Source: Anthostomella pinea (lineage: Eukaryota > Ascomycota > Sordariomycetes > Xylariales > Xylariaceae). Taken from it: DNA of 64,000 nucleotides. Position 1 is the first letter of the stretch. Each line of letters opens with the position of its first letter. Both the position numbers and the translations under genes were made by a program. The notes below the pieces were generated by a model, which had not been told where the DNA came from, made no database searches, and worked only from the letters and a program-made list of their open reading frames with translations. The stretch covers positions 3,224,001 through 3,288,000 of the forward strand of contig CAUWAG010000010.1 in the NCBI GenBank assembly GCA_963556695.1, written 5' to 3'. Positions 22,870-33,784 of this stretch are shown here, piece by piece.

Positions 22870-23975
22870 ATGCAGCTCTCCGCTCTTCTCGTTGCAGGCC
22901 TCTGTGCCGTGCCCTCTGTCCTTGGTCACGGCGAGCCAAACACGGCCGCAGCTATCGCTCACCGCGATGCCCACATCAAGCGTTCAGTCCAGTCACTGGG
23001 CTCATGCGCCAACAAGCTCGTTGGCCGTGGCGTCTCTATTGAGCGTCAGGCCAAGACTAGTGCTTTCGTCAACAGGTACCTCGCTCGCCGTGGCTTGGAG
23101 GGGGGCTTTGAGGCCGCGCCGTCCTTGGCCAAGAAGCAGTCTACCTGCGTCCTCTCTCCCGAGCAGGAGGAAGGTCCATTCTGTAAGTCCCCGTCCTACA
23201 GTTCCGATGTTTGAGTGTTTGAACGACGCTAAACTCTTGCTTGCCAGATCTCGATGGCGAACTGATCAGGGAGGACATCACTGAGGATGAAGCCGGCGTC
23301 GACCTGCTTCTTGACGTGACGGTCATCGATGTCAACACTTGCGAGCCGCTCTCGGGCGTCATGCTCGACTTCTGGAGCTGCAACAGCACGGGCACGTACT
23401 CTGGCTATGCGCAGGAGCAGACCACGGGTCTGACATGGCTTCGGGGTCTGCAAGTGTCGGACGACGATGGCGTGGTGCAGGTGTAAGTCTCTTCTTTCTT
23501 CCACTTTCCGACTGGGGGCGACTGTTGACCGAAGTTCATGCATACAGTACGACCAAGTTCCCGGGCTGGTACGGTGGAAGAGCGCAGCACATCCACATCA
23601 AGGCGCACGTTGACTACACGATTGACGACGAGACTGAAACCATCACTGGCGGTACAGTCCCGCATGTAAGCATCCTTCCCTTCATTTTATTGTTCGAGCG
23701 GAGCTCACCATTCTGACTCCCGGCCGAAATAGACTGGCCAGATCTTTTTCGACCAAGATCTCCTAACGACCGTCAACGCTGTCGCGCCCTACACCTCGGA
23801 CACTAACCCCTTCACCCTCAACGCCGATGACCGCGTCGTCACCCAGCAGGCTAACTCGACCGACGGCTACGACGCCTTTGTCGACATCACCCTGACCGGC
23901 ACCGACGTCACGGACGGGCTGCTCGGGAGACTTACCATTGCCATCGATTCGTCGGCCACACCGGGACCGGCTTAG
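22870..23975 (+). CDS. extracellular intradiol ring-cleavage dioxygenase family protein
   Basis: A secreted member of the intradiol dioxygenase family. Relatives use Fe(III) to open catechol rings, as in breakdown of lignin-derived or plant phenolics. Exons 22870-23182, 23248-23482, 23548-23665 and 23733-23975 splice in phase and give 302 residues. The signal peptide MQLSALLVAGLCAVPSVLGH is followed by a region of about 85 residues with His and Arg, then the core: SPEQEEGPFYLDGELIREDI (first Tyr ligand region), LLLDVTVIDVNTCEPLSGVM, DFWSCNSTGTYSGY, a WLRG segment, FPGWYGGRAQHIHIKAH (Tyr and His-x-His ligands), and TGQIFFDQDL. Order and length match the fungal extracellular dioxygenase-like group rather than cytosolic catechol 1,2-dioxygenases. 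The expected iron ligands are all visible, so it is probably active. Confidence 0.92.
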
Positions 23976-25015
23976 GTCGTCGCCTGAAAGCGTAAGAAGT
24001 GATGCATCACTTTGAGAAGGGGGCAGTCGTGAAGCTGGTCACTACCTATTCTTCATTAGCCCGAGGTCATTTCCCAAGAAATCAGGTTGTATTTTACGAG
24101 CAAGCTTGTTGTCTGACATAGGATGAGGTACGATGGCTGCACTGGCAGAGGCAAGGAAAGAGGCAAGAGCGGCGGCGGTCCTCATCTCTATACTGCTGTC
24201 TTTTAGTTTTGAAAAGAGTATTGAGGGGTGAAAAAATGTGTCGTTCAGATGTCAATGCCCTTCTTGATGGTACATGAGCGTGCAGGTCCAATTCAATACT
24301 TCTCCTGTCCAACTTCTCTAGTCCTGATGAAGATTTGGACCGAGCTCCGAGCTCAGGACAAGGTTGGAAGGGAGAAAACGAATAAATCACTGATGGCGGT
24401 CTATAAACTCATCGAAATTTGATGCAAAATGACCGCCCCTTTATCCCGTGAAGTGACGGACTCGCGGGCAAGTATTGGAACTTATCATGCTCACGAATCA
24501 CTTGGAGTAGGGACATATGTAGTCAGCCATCGGCTCCGCCAAGATAATCAGCCGCATCCGTATTCGAGTGATCGTTTGGAAAGGATGGGGATACAAATGG
24601 GTTCTCGGAGCTTTTCTTGTAGCAAATCGGAGCACAAGGTCGAGAATCGAAGCTGGCCAAACCGCGGCGGCACTTTCGGGTCGATCTGACGTCAATGACC
24701 TATGCAGGCCACTAGCAGGCCCTACGTAACAGTGAGGTGATGTTCCACGACCACGGCAAAGAGCAGAATGGAAACCTGATGATATGACGAACTATCAATA
24801 TAGACAGGTATTTATATTTGCTGCTTGTCTGGTTGCGCCTCCTGAGCCCTTGGCAACACTTACCTAGAACCCTGTTTTGCCACCAACCACCTACTAGATC
24901 CCAACGAATCGGGACTTCATATCTATCACCTACTGCACTCTTGACCATATCTGCTCTTGGCGAACGAGCATTATTAACACAATCCACTAAATATACCCCC
25001 TGGACATAACTCACG
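23976..25015. other. intergenic, nothing supported
   Basis: About 1 kb between the intradiol dioxygenase and 6-phosphogluconate dehydrogenase genes. Several short open frames exist on both strands, none with motifs or intron signals. Confidence 0.5.
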
Positions 25016-26629
25016 ATGACTGGCGTCGAGGTGAAGAAGGCGAGTACCTCACTGATATCACCCCATGCCCCTCGAGCTACGTGCTGACGCTCTCTCTCAG
25101 GTCGGCATGCTGGGCGTCGGCAGCATGGGCGCCATGATGACGCTCCTGATGGCCGAGCGCGGGTACGAGATCTTCTTCTACGACCCGAGTAAGTACAAAA
25201 CCCAGTCCTCTCCAGCGCACACTAACCCCGACCCCCAGGCGAGAAGAACATGGACCAGCTGGAGCAGCAGTACAAGGACATCCACCTCGAGTCGCAGGTG
25301 CATAGGGTGGGCAGCTACGAGGAGGTGTGCAAGAACCTGGGCGAGCCCAAGGTGTTCATGTTCAGCACGCCGCACGGCGGGCCCGCCGACAAGTGCGTCG
25401 AGTCGCTGACGCCGTACCTGAAGAAGGACGACGTCATCGTCGACTGCGGCAACGAGCACTGGGAGAACACGGAGCGCCGCCAGCGCGACCTCGACCCCCA
25501 GGGCATCCACTACGTCGGGTGCGGCGTCTCGGGCGGCTACCAGAGCGCGCGCGCGGGCCCTTCCATGTCGCCCGGTGGCAGCCCCGAGGCCCTCGAGATG
25601 GTCATGCCGTTCCTGCGGACGCTCGCCGCCAAGGACAGCAAGGGCCGGCCGTGCACCAGCCCGGTCGGCCCTGCGGGCAGCGGCCACTACGTCAAGATGG
25701 TCCACAATGGAATCGAGCAAGGAATGATGTCTGTGGTGGCCGAGGTGTGGCTCCTGCTCACGAAGGGCTTGGGCTTGGGCTACGAGGAGGTGGGCGATAT
25801 CTTCAAGTCGTGGAACGAGAGCGGGCCGTTGAGGGACTGCTTCCTGATCGCGATCGGCGTGGATATCGAGCGGGCGAAGGGCAAGGACGGCGAGCATGTC
25901 GTCTCCCAGGTCAGAGACAAGGTGGTCCAGGACGTCGACGAGGAGGAGGGCACAGGTACTTGGACGTGCGGAGAAGCGGTCGCGAGACACGTCCCGTGTG
26001 CCACGATCCTCAGCGCTCACCTGTTCCGCTGCGCATCCGCTGACCTGCGGCGGCGCACCAAGAACAAGGAGTCTGCCGGCACCGGCATTGACGCGCAGCC
26101 CCTGGCCGTGGAGTCGAAGAAGGACTTCGTCGAGATGCTGCACATGACGACGTACTTCTGCTTCCTGGCCTGCTTCGCGCAGGGCCTCGACCTCATCCGC
26201 CAGAAGGACAAGGACAGCGACTGGAACCTGGATTACCTCAAGGTGCTGCAGCTGTGGCGGGGAGGTTGCATCATCAAGGCCGAGCACATCGCGGACGTGC
26301 TTGAGAAGCTGTACTCGCGGAAGGACCACGACAAGGAAGATATCCTGGGCAACCCCGAAGTCGGTCACGAGCTGGCGAAGCACTTCCCTGCCATCAAGAA
26401 GGTCGTGCTGAAGGCCATCGAGGCTGATCTGTTCGTCCCCTCGATCAGCCAGACCCTGGAGTACTACAAATACGAGACATCGACTGGACTGCCCACGCAG
26501 TTCATGGAGGCGCAGCTGGATTACTTTGGCCAGCACATGTTCGACAAGAAGGACGATCCGGACCACGGGCCTGAGAAGGGCAAGCACCACTACGAGTGGA
26601 AGCGGGCCACGGGCTCCTCGGATAAATGA
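25016..26629 (+). CDS. 6-phosphogluconate dehydrogenase family protein
   Basis: Catalyses, by homology, NADP-dependent oxidative decarboxylation of 6-phosphogluconate to ribulose 5-phosphate in the cytosolic pentose phosphate pathway. Exons are about 25016-25039, 25101-25188 and 25239-26629, giving about 500 residues. The Rossmann motif is VGMLGVGSMGAMM, followed by FMFSTPHGGPADKC, VIVDCGNEHWENTERRQRDL, HYVGCGVSGGYQSARAGPSM, GSGHYVKMVHNGIEQGMM (Lys and Asn of the active site), a LWRGGCIIKA-type helix and the C-terminal AQLDYFGQHMF with GKHHYEW. GNEHWENTERR differs from the GNSHFPDSNRR of the standard enzyme, so this may be a divergent paralogue. The first intron is ambiguous: a GC donor (AAG then GCGAGT) or a GT donor nine bases earlier are both in phase. 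Confidence 0.9.
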
Positions 26630-26854
26630 GTAGCGAGAGAGCTCTAGGAAGCAGGGGCTGGGTTGATAGGGTTGAGGTCGTCGCGACTTTCTGTAGACTA
26701 ACACTCTAGATATAACAACGTGATATCTTAGCTTAGAGAGCCATCTCGAATTCCGTTCGGTGGCAATCTCACGGCTGAACTTCATTCATATTTCTTCCTC
26801 AACTTAAGTACCACTGTGGCCGAAGCGAAACCTACACTGCGCCACCTATCTCAG
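26630..26854. other. short intergenic region
   Basis: Contains the 3' end of the dehydrogenase gene and the leader of the F-box-like gene. Nothing else is seen. Confidence 0.4.
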
Positions 26855-28366
26855 ATGAGTCAATTGCAATGCCTATTGCAAGAAACGCTTCGCCCTCAGA
26901 GATCCAAAAATCAACAGTCACCAGCCAGCAGCTACTGCTCGTTCCTCCACAGAATGTTGATGTCTATCACGCGGACGTTGCTCAGGTTCCTCGGGTTCCT
27001 CAGGCACCGCCTCGACCGGACCATCCCAGGGGCCCCCGAATGCGATCAGCGCGATGCGCTTTTGCTCGAGAAGCTTACCCTGGACGTGATCCTGATGATA
27101 TTGGACCTCCTCGAGCCAGAGCACCACATGGTCCTCGCGGTGGCGTGCAAGACCTTCCATGGAATCCTGTACGAATCAGCCAAGGCTGCCCTAGTCCAAG
27201 ACCGCTCCGTCAGGACCGCAGCCTTTCTCCAACTGCTCGAGAAAGACGTCAGCTGGATACGGTACTACTGTCACGACTGCGTGACGCTCCACCCCCTTTC
27301 CAGACTGTGGACCAGACGCCCGGGCCGCTTCGCGGAGCCCTGTAGGCCACATGCGGCAACCACTTCCAAGTCCATCGTCCCGTTCAACTTCAGCGACGCC
27401 CAGTGCGTTATGAACCAGCACTTCTGGGGAGAGCGACGCGGTCTGCCTGTCTCGTTCCTGTGCTTTCGACAGGAACGCGTCGATGAGGATGTCTGGCGGC
27501 TATGGCTGCCGCCAACGCTCGCTTCTTATTCTAAGACCGCGTCGTGGGACGTATACTGGATGCCGAGAATTGTCCGCGACGATTTGCTCTTTGCCGTGGG
27601 GCACAAGCTCAGGTACAGGGTCAGACGTGCCTCCGAGCTCGTGGGTTCCAGAGCGGTGCCTACCTTCGACGAGAAATACCACGATATATGCCCACACGTC
27701 TCGGCCAAGCGGGCTTGGGGTTCGCTGGAATGGCGAGCTCTCAGTGCCATAGACATCGGCAAGGTTAACGAAGTAACCTCGTACCCTGGCCTTGTGCCCT
27801 GAGAGAACCCCGTCGTCGCCCTGTCTCGAGCCCCAGGCCATTGTCCTCTGTGTCTGACGGACTTCGAGACGACCGTCATGTACGAGGGCACCCCGGACTC
27901 GGCAACGTCCTCGCGCCAGGTATGGTGCACAGTCTCGATCACGTCGTACCGTCGTTTTGGGAAATGCCGGTCGCCGTTAGATCAGGACTGGAAGCAGCAG
28001 ACAAAAACTTCATACCGTGACCCCCATCGGTATCGATACGACCCGGGCGGCATGATGGGTCTATATAAGGCGGATGTGGAGGCAACCCCGACGTCCTCGA
28101 CAAGTCCAAGGGAAAGAGATGGTGTGAAAGCCAATGAAGCAGGCACAGGTCCGAAAATAAATGCGCACGCACCGTCAAGGCTTCACACTATAGCAATGCC
28201 GTTGAGAAGAGCAATCGAGAGCTACGGGGAGGAAGCGGGATGTCAGACCTTTCTAACAGCGGCAACTGTCGTTGCCGAGACCATACATCTCGTTGGTGAC
28301 TCGTATATTTGGCAAAGCACCCGTGAGGCACCCCTTTCTGCAGCACGAGGAGGTCATTGCCGCTAG
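26855..28366 (+). pseudogene. F-box-like protein gene interrupted by TGA
   Basis: From ATG 26855 a 315-codon frame encodes a basic N-terminus and an F-box-like helix region (LLEKLTLDVILMILDLLEPE then HHMVLAVACKTFHGILYES, about residues 70-115), the part that binds Skp1 in SCF ubiquitin ligases. The frame stops at TGA 27800-27802, yet the same frame goes straight on with ENPVVALSRAPGHCPLCLTD, then FETTVMYEG and GKCRSPLDQDWK. This matches the usual C-terminal block of this fungal family (a CxxC-TEF motif, then G-SPLD-W). So the stop cuts off a conserved part. It may be a nonsense change (one transition from CGA or TGG). A 42-base intron using GTTAAC as donor would also remove it but is shorter than is usual. 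The real end after the SPLD block is unclear; the open frame closes at 28366. Confidence 0.6.
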
Positions 28367-29291
28367 ATATGAGGTACGCCGGGCCGTATTCCTCAACCCA
28401 AACTTCCGTGGCGTCGGGCTGCGAGTTGCGGCATGGCGCGATGCTACGCCAGCAGAAATTGGGGGCCGAGGGTGTCAAGTACGGACCTGCAATGCGTGAT
28501 CAAGGTTATCATAGAGACTGAGTTTCTGACCAGGAGTTCGTCGGCTGGTTTGGTACGGAGGTGCCGGAGCCGGCGCTGGCGGAGAGGGGAGGTAATCTGG
28601 TTTGGAGGGTTTGCGGAGTGGGATGAGGATGGAGAAGAGGATGAGCTGTAGTTCCCAATGCTTCTGTCAAAAAGACTCTATCCAGGCGGAATCACAAGCT
28701 CAACATCTTCGAAAGGGTAAAGTCAGAGGTAGGTCTTTGCTTATAACCAAATGGTGGCCAACCCGGTTGTGGCCCAACAGCGTCTCTCGGTTTTCACTTG
28801 TGGTCATGAACGCCAAACAACTGCACTGCGGATATGATACGACGTATTCCTGAGCTAATATATTATCATATCTTTCTTTGTATTATAAGTCATGGGGTCT
28901 CCTCGTTGGCCCGACGCCGCGGCCAAGCTCCCATTGCTTTCTATGTGACAAGACCAGAGTATATGGAGGCCCCAAAGTCTCAAATGCTTTAGTCGTCACC
29001 CAGCCGTCCAAAACTCCTGTAAGTGCTCTTCCTGTCATACACATATTTACACAACGCCAGTAATTCCGACTCATACGCATCATAGCTTCTCAACCAGGCG
29101 TGAATACCTCAGCATCACCATCTAGAGGTACTATCACAACGGTCTGACGATCGTAGCAGGGTCCGATTTTCGGTGTTTAGTTCGATAAGTTGTCTGCCAA
29201 CACGGCGAGGCGGACACCGAAGCCGTAGCCGTAGCCATAGGCAGGACATGTGACCCTGTGCATATCGCCAAGTCCATCCAGTTTCGAGCAT
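28367..29291. other. intergenic, nothing supported
   Basis: Between the broken F-box gene and the elongase gene. Short open frames only. Confidence 0.5.
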
Positions 29292-30509
29292 TTACGCTTT
29301 CCGGGACCGGGTTGTCACACCACTGCTCTTCCTGACACCAGTAGCTTTGGCCTGTGCGTTCAAAGTTGCGCCTGCAACCGCATGGGAGTCGGGAAGAGGA
29401 GCCTGGGACATGCGACGAAGGGTCTTGCGCGTGCTAGGCGCCTTGTGGTCCTTGCTATATGTGGCAAAGTAGAACGAGATGAATAGGACCAGGTAAGAGG
29501 TAAGAGTCCCGATACCAGCAAAGGCGGCGAACTCCTCTCCGGCGCATTGACCGGCGCTTGGCATCGACGGGAAGTAGGTGTTCGAGAAGTAGGTGTAGGA
29601 CGCAAAGTAGACAAAGCCTATGTAAACCTGTTAGCCACTGTTTTTTCGGTTTGATTTTAATCGCAACGTGGTGCGAGTTGGACGTACCGAGATCGATGAC
29701 AAACTGGGTAATCTGAAGTCGTGTGATCCATTCCTTCCACCAAATCTTGACTCCCCGGGCGCTTTGGAAGTAGTACCAGTACATGACGACGTGGACAGTC
29801 AGGTTCAGTGTGATGACAACCCACGAGACCGAGGTCGATCCGATAAGTTGGGTGTAGCAGAGGAACGCAGTCGCGCCGTGGTGGTAGCAGTGGAGGAAGG
29901 CTGGTGTGAAGAAGTCAGTATTCCCAGTCCACGCGTAACAGGCGATGCGCACTTACTCAGCGGCTTCTTCTTCAAGAACAAGAAACAAGTATCCAAGAGC
30001 TCAAGGTATTTGGTAAGGTAGTTCAACTGATACCAGTTAGTCCTCCGACGCGACCGTCAAGCATTACGGGCCAGCCCGATACGTACATAGTACAGCACAA
30101 CCAATGGCTGAGTCCAGCCTCCGTCGCGGTGGCAGATGGCGTAGAAGATGCCGTGGCGAACGACCGTGGGCAACAGCTGTTCGATGAACAGGGCGAGGAG
30201 AAGAGCGCTGATGGCGGTAAGGTAGAAGTTGTGGATCAAGAACAGCGTCTTCAGCTTGAAGGGTTCTCGGTTGCGCATCCACGCCCTACCACCCAAGATG
30301 ATCATATAGTATATGACGATAAAGATGGAGGTCTCCTTCAATGTCGACATGGGTGTCTCGCCGGCGACGAATTTGAAGTCGTCAGCCGGGTAGCCGACGA
30401 CCAGCTCGAATGCCTTGCTGAAGTACGGCCATAGATGCACGCCAAAGGGTCGGTCGAGGGTCGGGACGGGGAGAGAGTCCCATAGAGCAGCCGGAGCGGA
30501 CGACGCCAT
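29292..30509 (-). CDS. ELO family fatty acid elongase (3-ketoacyl-CoA synthase)
   Basis: Condenses malonyl-CoA with long-chain acyl-CoA in the ER membrane, the first step of very-long-chain fatty acid elongation for sphingolipids. Exons 30087-30509, 29957-30026, 29688-29900 and 29292-29617 splice in phase to 343 residues. Visible hallmarks are the multi-pass profile, [41 protein letters not shown] (ELLDT motif), the histidine box [30 protein letters not shown], and [15 protein letters not shown]. The C-terminus is basic (TRSRKA) and ends in a lysine-rich pattern compatible with ER retention. Length matches yeast Elo2/Elo3-type enzymes. It is probably complete and functional. Confidence 0.95.
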
Positions 30510-32405
30510 CTTGGTCGAGGCAATTGATGGTCAATTCGATTCAATCCGATTGAGGTTCGCAAGCGGTGCGTAGAGAATCGCGCTGTCGGCTCCGACGAAG
30601 TATAGGTGACACAATTGGAAGCAAAAGAAGCTTGTGAAGGAGTGACACGAAGAGAAAGCAGGTTACAAGTCGGGACCCCTACGACTGACTCATGCGCCAA
30701 CAAGACAGGGCAAAGAGAGAGAGTCACCGAACGGTAAAAGAGAAGAAGGAGAAGAAGAAGAGGCTGATCAATCACCACGATTCGGATCTCGCGATGAAGA
30801 CGAAGCTGGAGAAAGGAGAGAGAAAGGATAGTCCCGTGCCACGACTCACTAGTAAAAGGGGACAAGGCAGTTTTTCTGTCATCAAATGTCAACGTGCCAA
30901 GCATGGGGATCCCTGGCCCGGATCCGATTTCAATCTTGTCGGGCTCCTCGGCACCCGTCGGACGCGCAGCAGGCTCACCCACCGTTTCAGCGTATTCAGC
31001 GCACATTCTAGCGCGGATGGGCGCCACGCTGGCAGCTTCGCTACCAAGGCCTGTACCTGTGCCACGAAACGCGTTGCACGTGCCCACGGCGTATTTCCTC
31101 CGCTTTCTGGACAGCCAATCAACGGCGGCGCAATGCGTTTCCTTTCGTCGTCTGCAATTTCCAAATTCCAAATTCCCCCATTCACAACGGCTTTCTCTTA
31201 TCTAGACATGGTGTTGTTTGACAAGTAGGACGCCGGTCTTCTCAACATCTAAAGGTACATACAACCGAGTTCGCGTTTACCCTCAATGCGGTATGCATTC
31301 TTGAGCTCAACCTCGGCCAATTTCCTGGTATGGAGTCTTTCCTGCACGTCTCGCTTTCTGGGAAGGTGGAAAAAGGCCGACGGACCCGCGCCCGAGGAGA
31401 TTGCAGGTGGGATGCCGCCGACCCCACGTTGGATAGGGGAGGTGAGTCCACAGCCAGCTTAACGGTTTGTGTGGCTCAGCTGTGGCTGACCCCATGCCCC
31501 TATTTACCAGCCCTCCCTAACCCCTTTTTACACACAGGACGAGCCCGCCCACCCCTCACATACACCATTAGCCCCTTATTCCTTGCCCATCTCACGCCAG
31601 AACATATAGTCAAGATTTATAAGGACTACCCATGTTCTTTTCCCATGTGACTGACTCTACACAATTGACGTCACGGTACGGGTGGACGGGCTCATCACCT
31701 TACACAGTATACATCAACACCAAGGCTGGGACAGCTGAGGAGGGTTATGTTCAATCCGGATACCATGCGGTAGATGAGGGACGGATCATGAGTATAATAC
31801 ATGTATCTTCTGGTGTCAGGCAGCCTTGTGGGCGTGGTAGCCTTGCAGTCAAGATGTTACCGTCCATATCCCGCTATTGGAAGCACATGACGACGATTGG
31901 CCGCAGAAACAGTCGTCATTGATTGGCGACAGCTGTTCCTCTAGTTGCGAGGGCGTCGACCTGGGCTCTCCAGATACAGCTTCCACTCAGCCGTCTAGTC
32001 GAGCTGTATACGTCTTACCCATAACCTGGAGACACGAAAACACGTGGAGATACTACCATTGGGTTACAATGTTGGGCTTCCATGAGGCCCATTCACCATA
32101 AAAATTCTGCAATTGCTGTCCATTATATGAAACGCCTGAACAAAAGAAAGCAAGTATCAAAACCCCCCCAGACTACCTACTCGCTTCCGTCATCCATACA
32201 TCCAACAAGCGGGCCCATACAGCGACAACACCATTCCATGCACATATCTCCTAGAAATGCTCGACGCATCTCTCCCATGGACGAGACCATTGAGATAATA
32301 GCTCAGCTGGCGTGATACCGTAGCGAGCGGGCTGTCTGTCTGTACCAGTAGAGTCCACTTCTCACGCAACGGGAATGCCCATGGGCTGCCTTTGGGAGTG
32401 GGAGG
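30510..32405. other. intergenic, 1.9 kb
   Basis: No supported gene. 31480-31580 is pyrimidine-rich on the + strand (for example CCCTCCCTAACCCC) and a CRE-like TGACGTCA lies near 31668. Short frames here lack motifs. Confidence 0.45.
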
Positions 32406-33031
32406 CTAGCATGGGAAGATACAATGTATATCTCTCTCCTGCCACGGCAATCAGCACGGGTCAGTATTCCAGATATCTCGGAGCGACTTACCGCGACAGC
32501 CTTGGGATCTGGAATCTTCGTCTCGCCTGTTTTTGTTTCTGTTGCGTTGCAATCCTGCGTTTCATCGCAGTGCATGAACTCGGTGTTCAGCGGGCAATGC
32601 GCTTTGAGAGTCCCTGTTTGTTGGGTGTTGAAGAACTCGATGGGATTGTCACTGTCGCCGCCGTACGTGAATACGACGGAAGATGAATTCCTAATTCCAA
32701 TCTCCATGCTGACATCGTCGTCGAGGTTACCCGAGGAGGAGAATCCGCCACCAATTTGGTCATGAATCGAGTCACCAAACGGCTGGAGTGACTGTTCTGT
32801 AGCTATGTCGATCTGCGTGCCGTTCGGGAAACTCGTCGCAACCGTTAAGGCATATTTGTCGAATTTTTCAATAGGGTCGTTTTCGTCGACGAGGTTGTGC
32901 AGGTATTGGTGTACTTTGATTTGACAATTTCTGTTGGGATCGAGTCCCGGGACGATGTCCACGGGCTTTGAGGCAACGCCCAGGAACACGAAGGCTCCCA
33001 GGGATGCCCAGGAGATGATGGGAAAGTACAT
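32406..33031 (-). CDS. six-cysteine secreted protein, paralogue A
   Basis: A small secreted protein of no recognised family. ATG 33031 gives a signal peptide (MYFPIISWASLGAFVFLGVA). Exon 1 (32492-33031) splices through a 53-base intron (GTAAGT at 32491, GGCAG at 32439) to a tiny exon 2 (32406-32438) encoding ERDIHCIFPC and stop, for 190 residues. Mature cysteines are in LDPNRNCQ, KAHCPLNTEFMHC, QDCNATE and the C-terminal CIFPC: six in all, suggesting three disulfides. Several N-glycosylation sites are present. A paralogue with the same gene structure, cysteine positions and last exon lies at 42631-43213. Without the intron the frame runs on into unrelated sequence, so the splice is supported by conservation. 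The role is unknown; small secreted cysteine-rich proteins near transposons are often effectors, but that is inference. Confidence 0.8.
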
Positions 33032-33784
33032 GTCTGAGAGTATAATCGGGCTTGAGGGTGCGTCGAGAAAAGATAATTTATGTGTAGGCAGGCCTAGAAG
33101 AGTGCGATGCTCTCTGGTCTGGCTGAGAGTTGAGAGACACCTGCACAGTCTTTTATATTATTTACTAACGCAAAGGTCATCTGCGCTTCGTCGAGGACGA
33201 CCTTTTCCAATGCTATCTTTGGACGACGATTGGGAAGACTTCACACGTCCGACCACAGGGCTGTGCTGAGCTCGTGGCTATTTTTCGATAGTCGGCCAAG
33301 TGTTCAGCGAAGTGTTCTTGTCCTCGTGGGCAGGGAGACCAGCATGCTGTACGGAGGCACGATCGCTTGCGGAAGGACCCAAGTCTCTAAGTCAGTACAT
33401 GCAGATTGGTTGTATCTTCTTATTGTAAACAGCCACACAACGAGGCAGTGAGTTCAATAGATCTGCTTTGGGGACATGTGATAAATGGGAAGCAAGGGGA
33501 AGCAAGGTAGGGTCGTTGTCAGAAGCGACACAGCCGGGATGTTGCAAAGGCTAAGCTAAGTTCTTACAGTAAATGTGACGGCCTGCACGGACCTTCCCAC
33601 ATGACAAGCCGATACCTCCCAATAAGGGTAGGATCTGACCAGAAGATCCCCTTAAAGGGACAATCTCCTGCTGTACCTATCTTTCTCTCTCTTCCTTTCC
33701 TCTCTAGTCTTGATATTCTCATCAATAGAGTAATAGCTGCTTGCTGCAGGCCATGTCCCAGCTCCCCAGTACGCTCGCCGTGAC
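33032..33784. other. upstream region of paralogue A
   Basis: No gene supported. Contains the TATA box of paralogue A and ends where AT-rich transposon sequence begins. Confidence 0.45.
33151..33157 (-). promoter_or_regulatory. TATA box of secreted paralogue A
   Basis: TATAAAA on the minus strand about 120 bases before the ATG at 33031. The paralogue at 43213 has the same word at nearly the same distance. Confidence 0.55.

Noticed and set aside
25178..26785. 535-codon minus-strand open frame
   Set aside because: Antisense shadow of the 6-phosphogluconate dehydrogenase coding sequence, created by its GC-rich codons.
30692..31228. 178-codon plus-strand frame upstream of the elongase gene
   Set aside because: Low-complexity basic composition, no motif, overlaps the elongase upstream region, and a long frame is open on the other strand as well.
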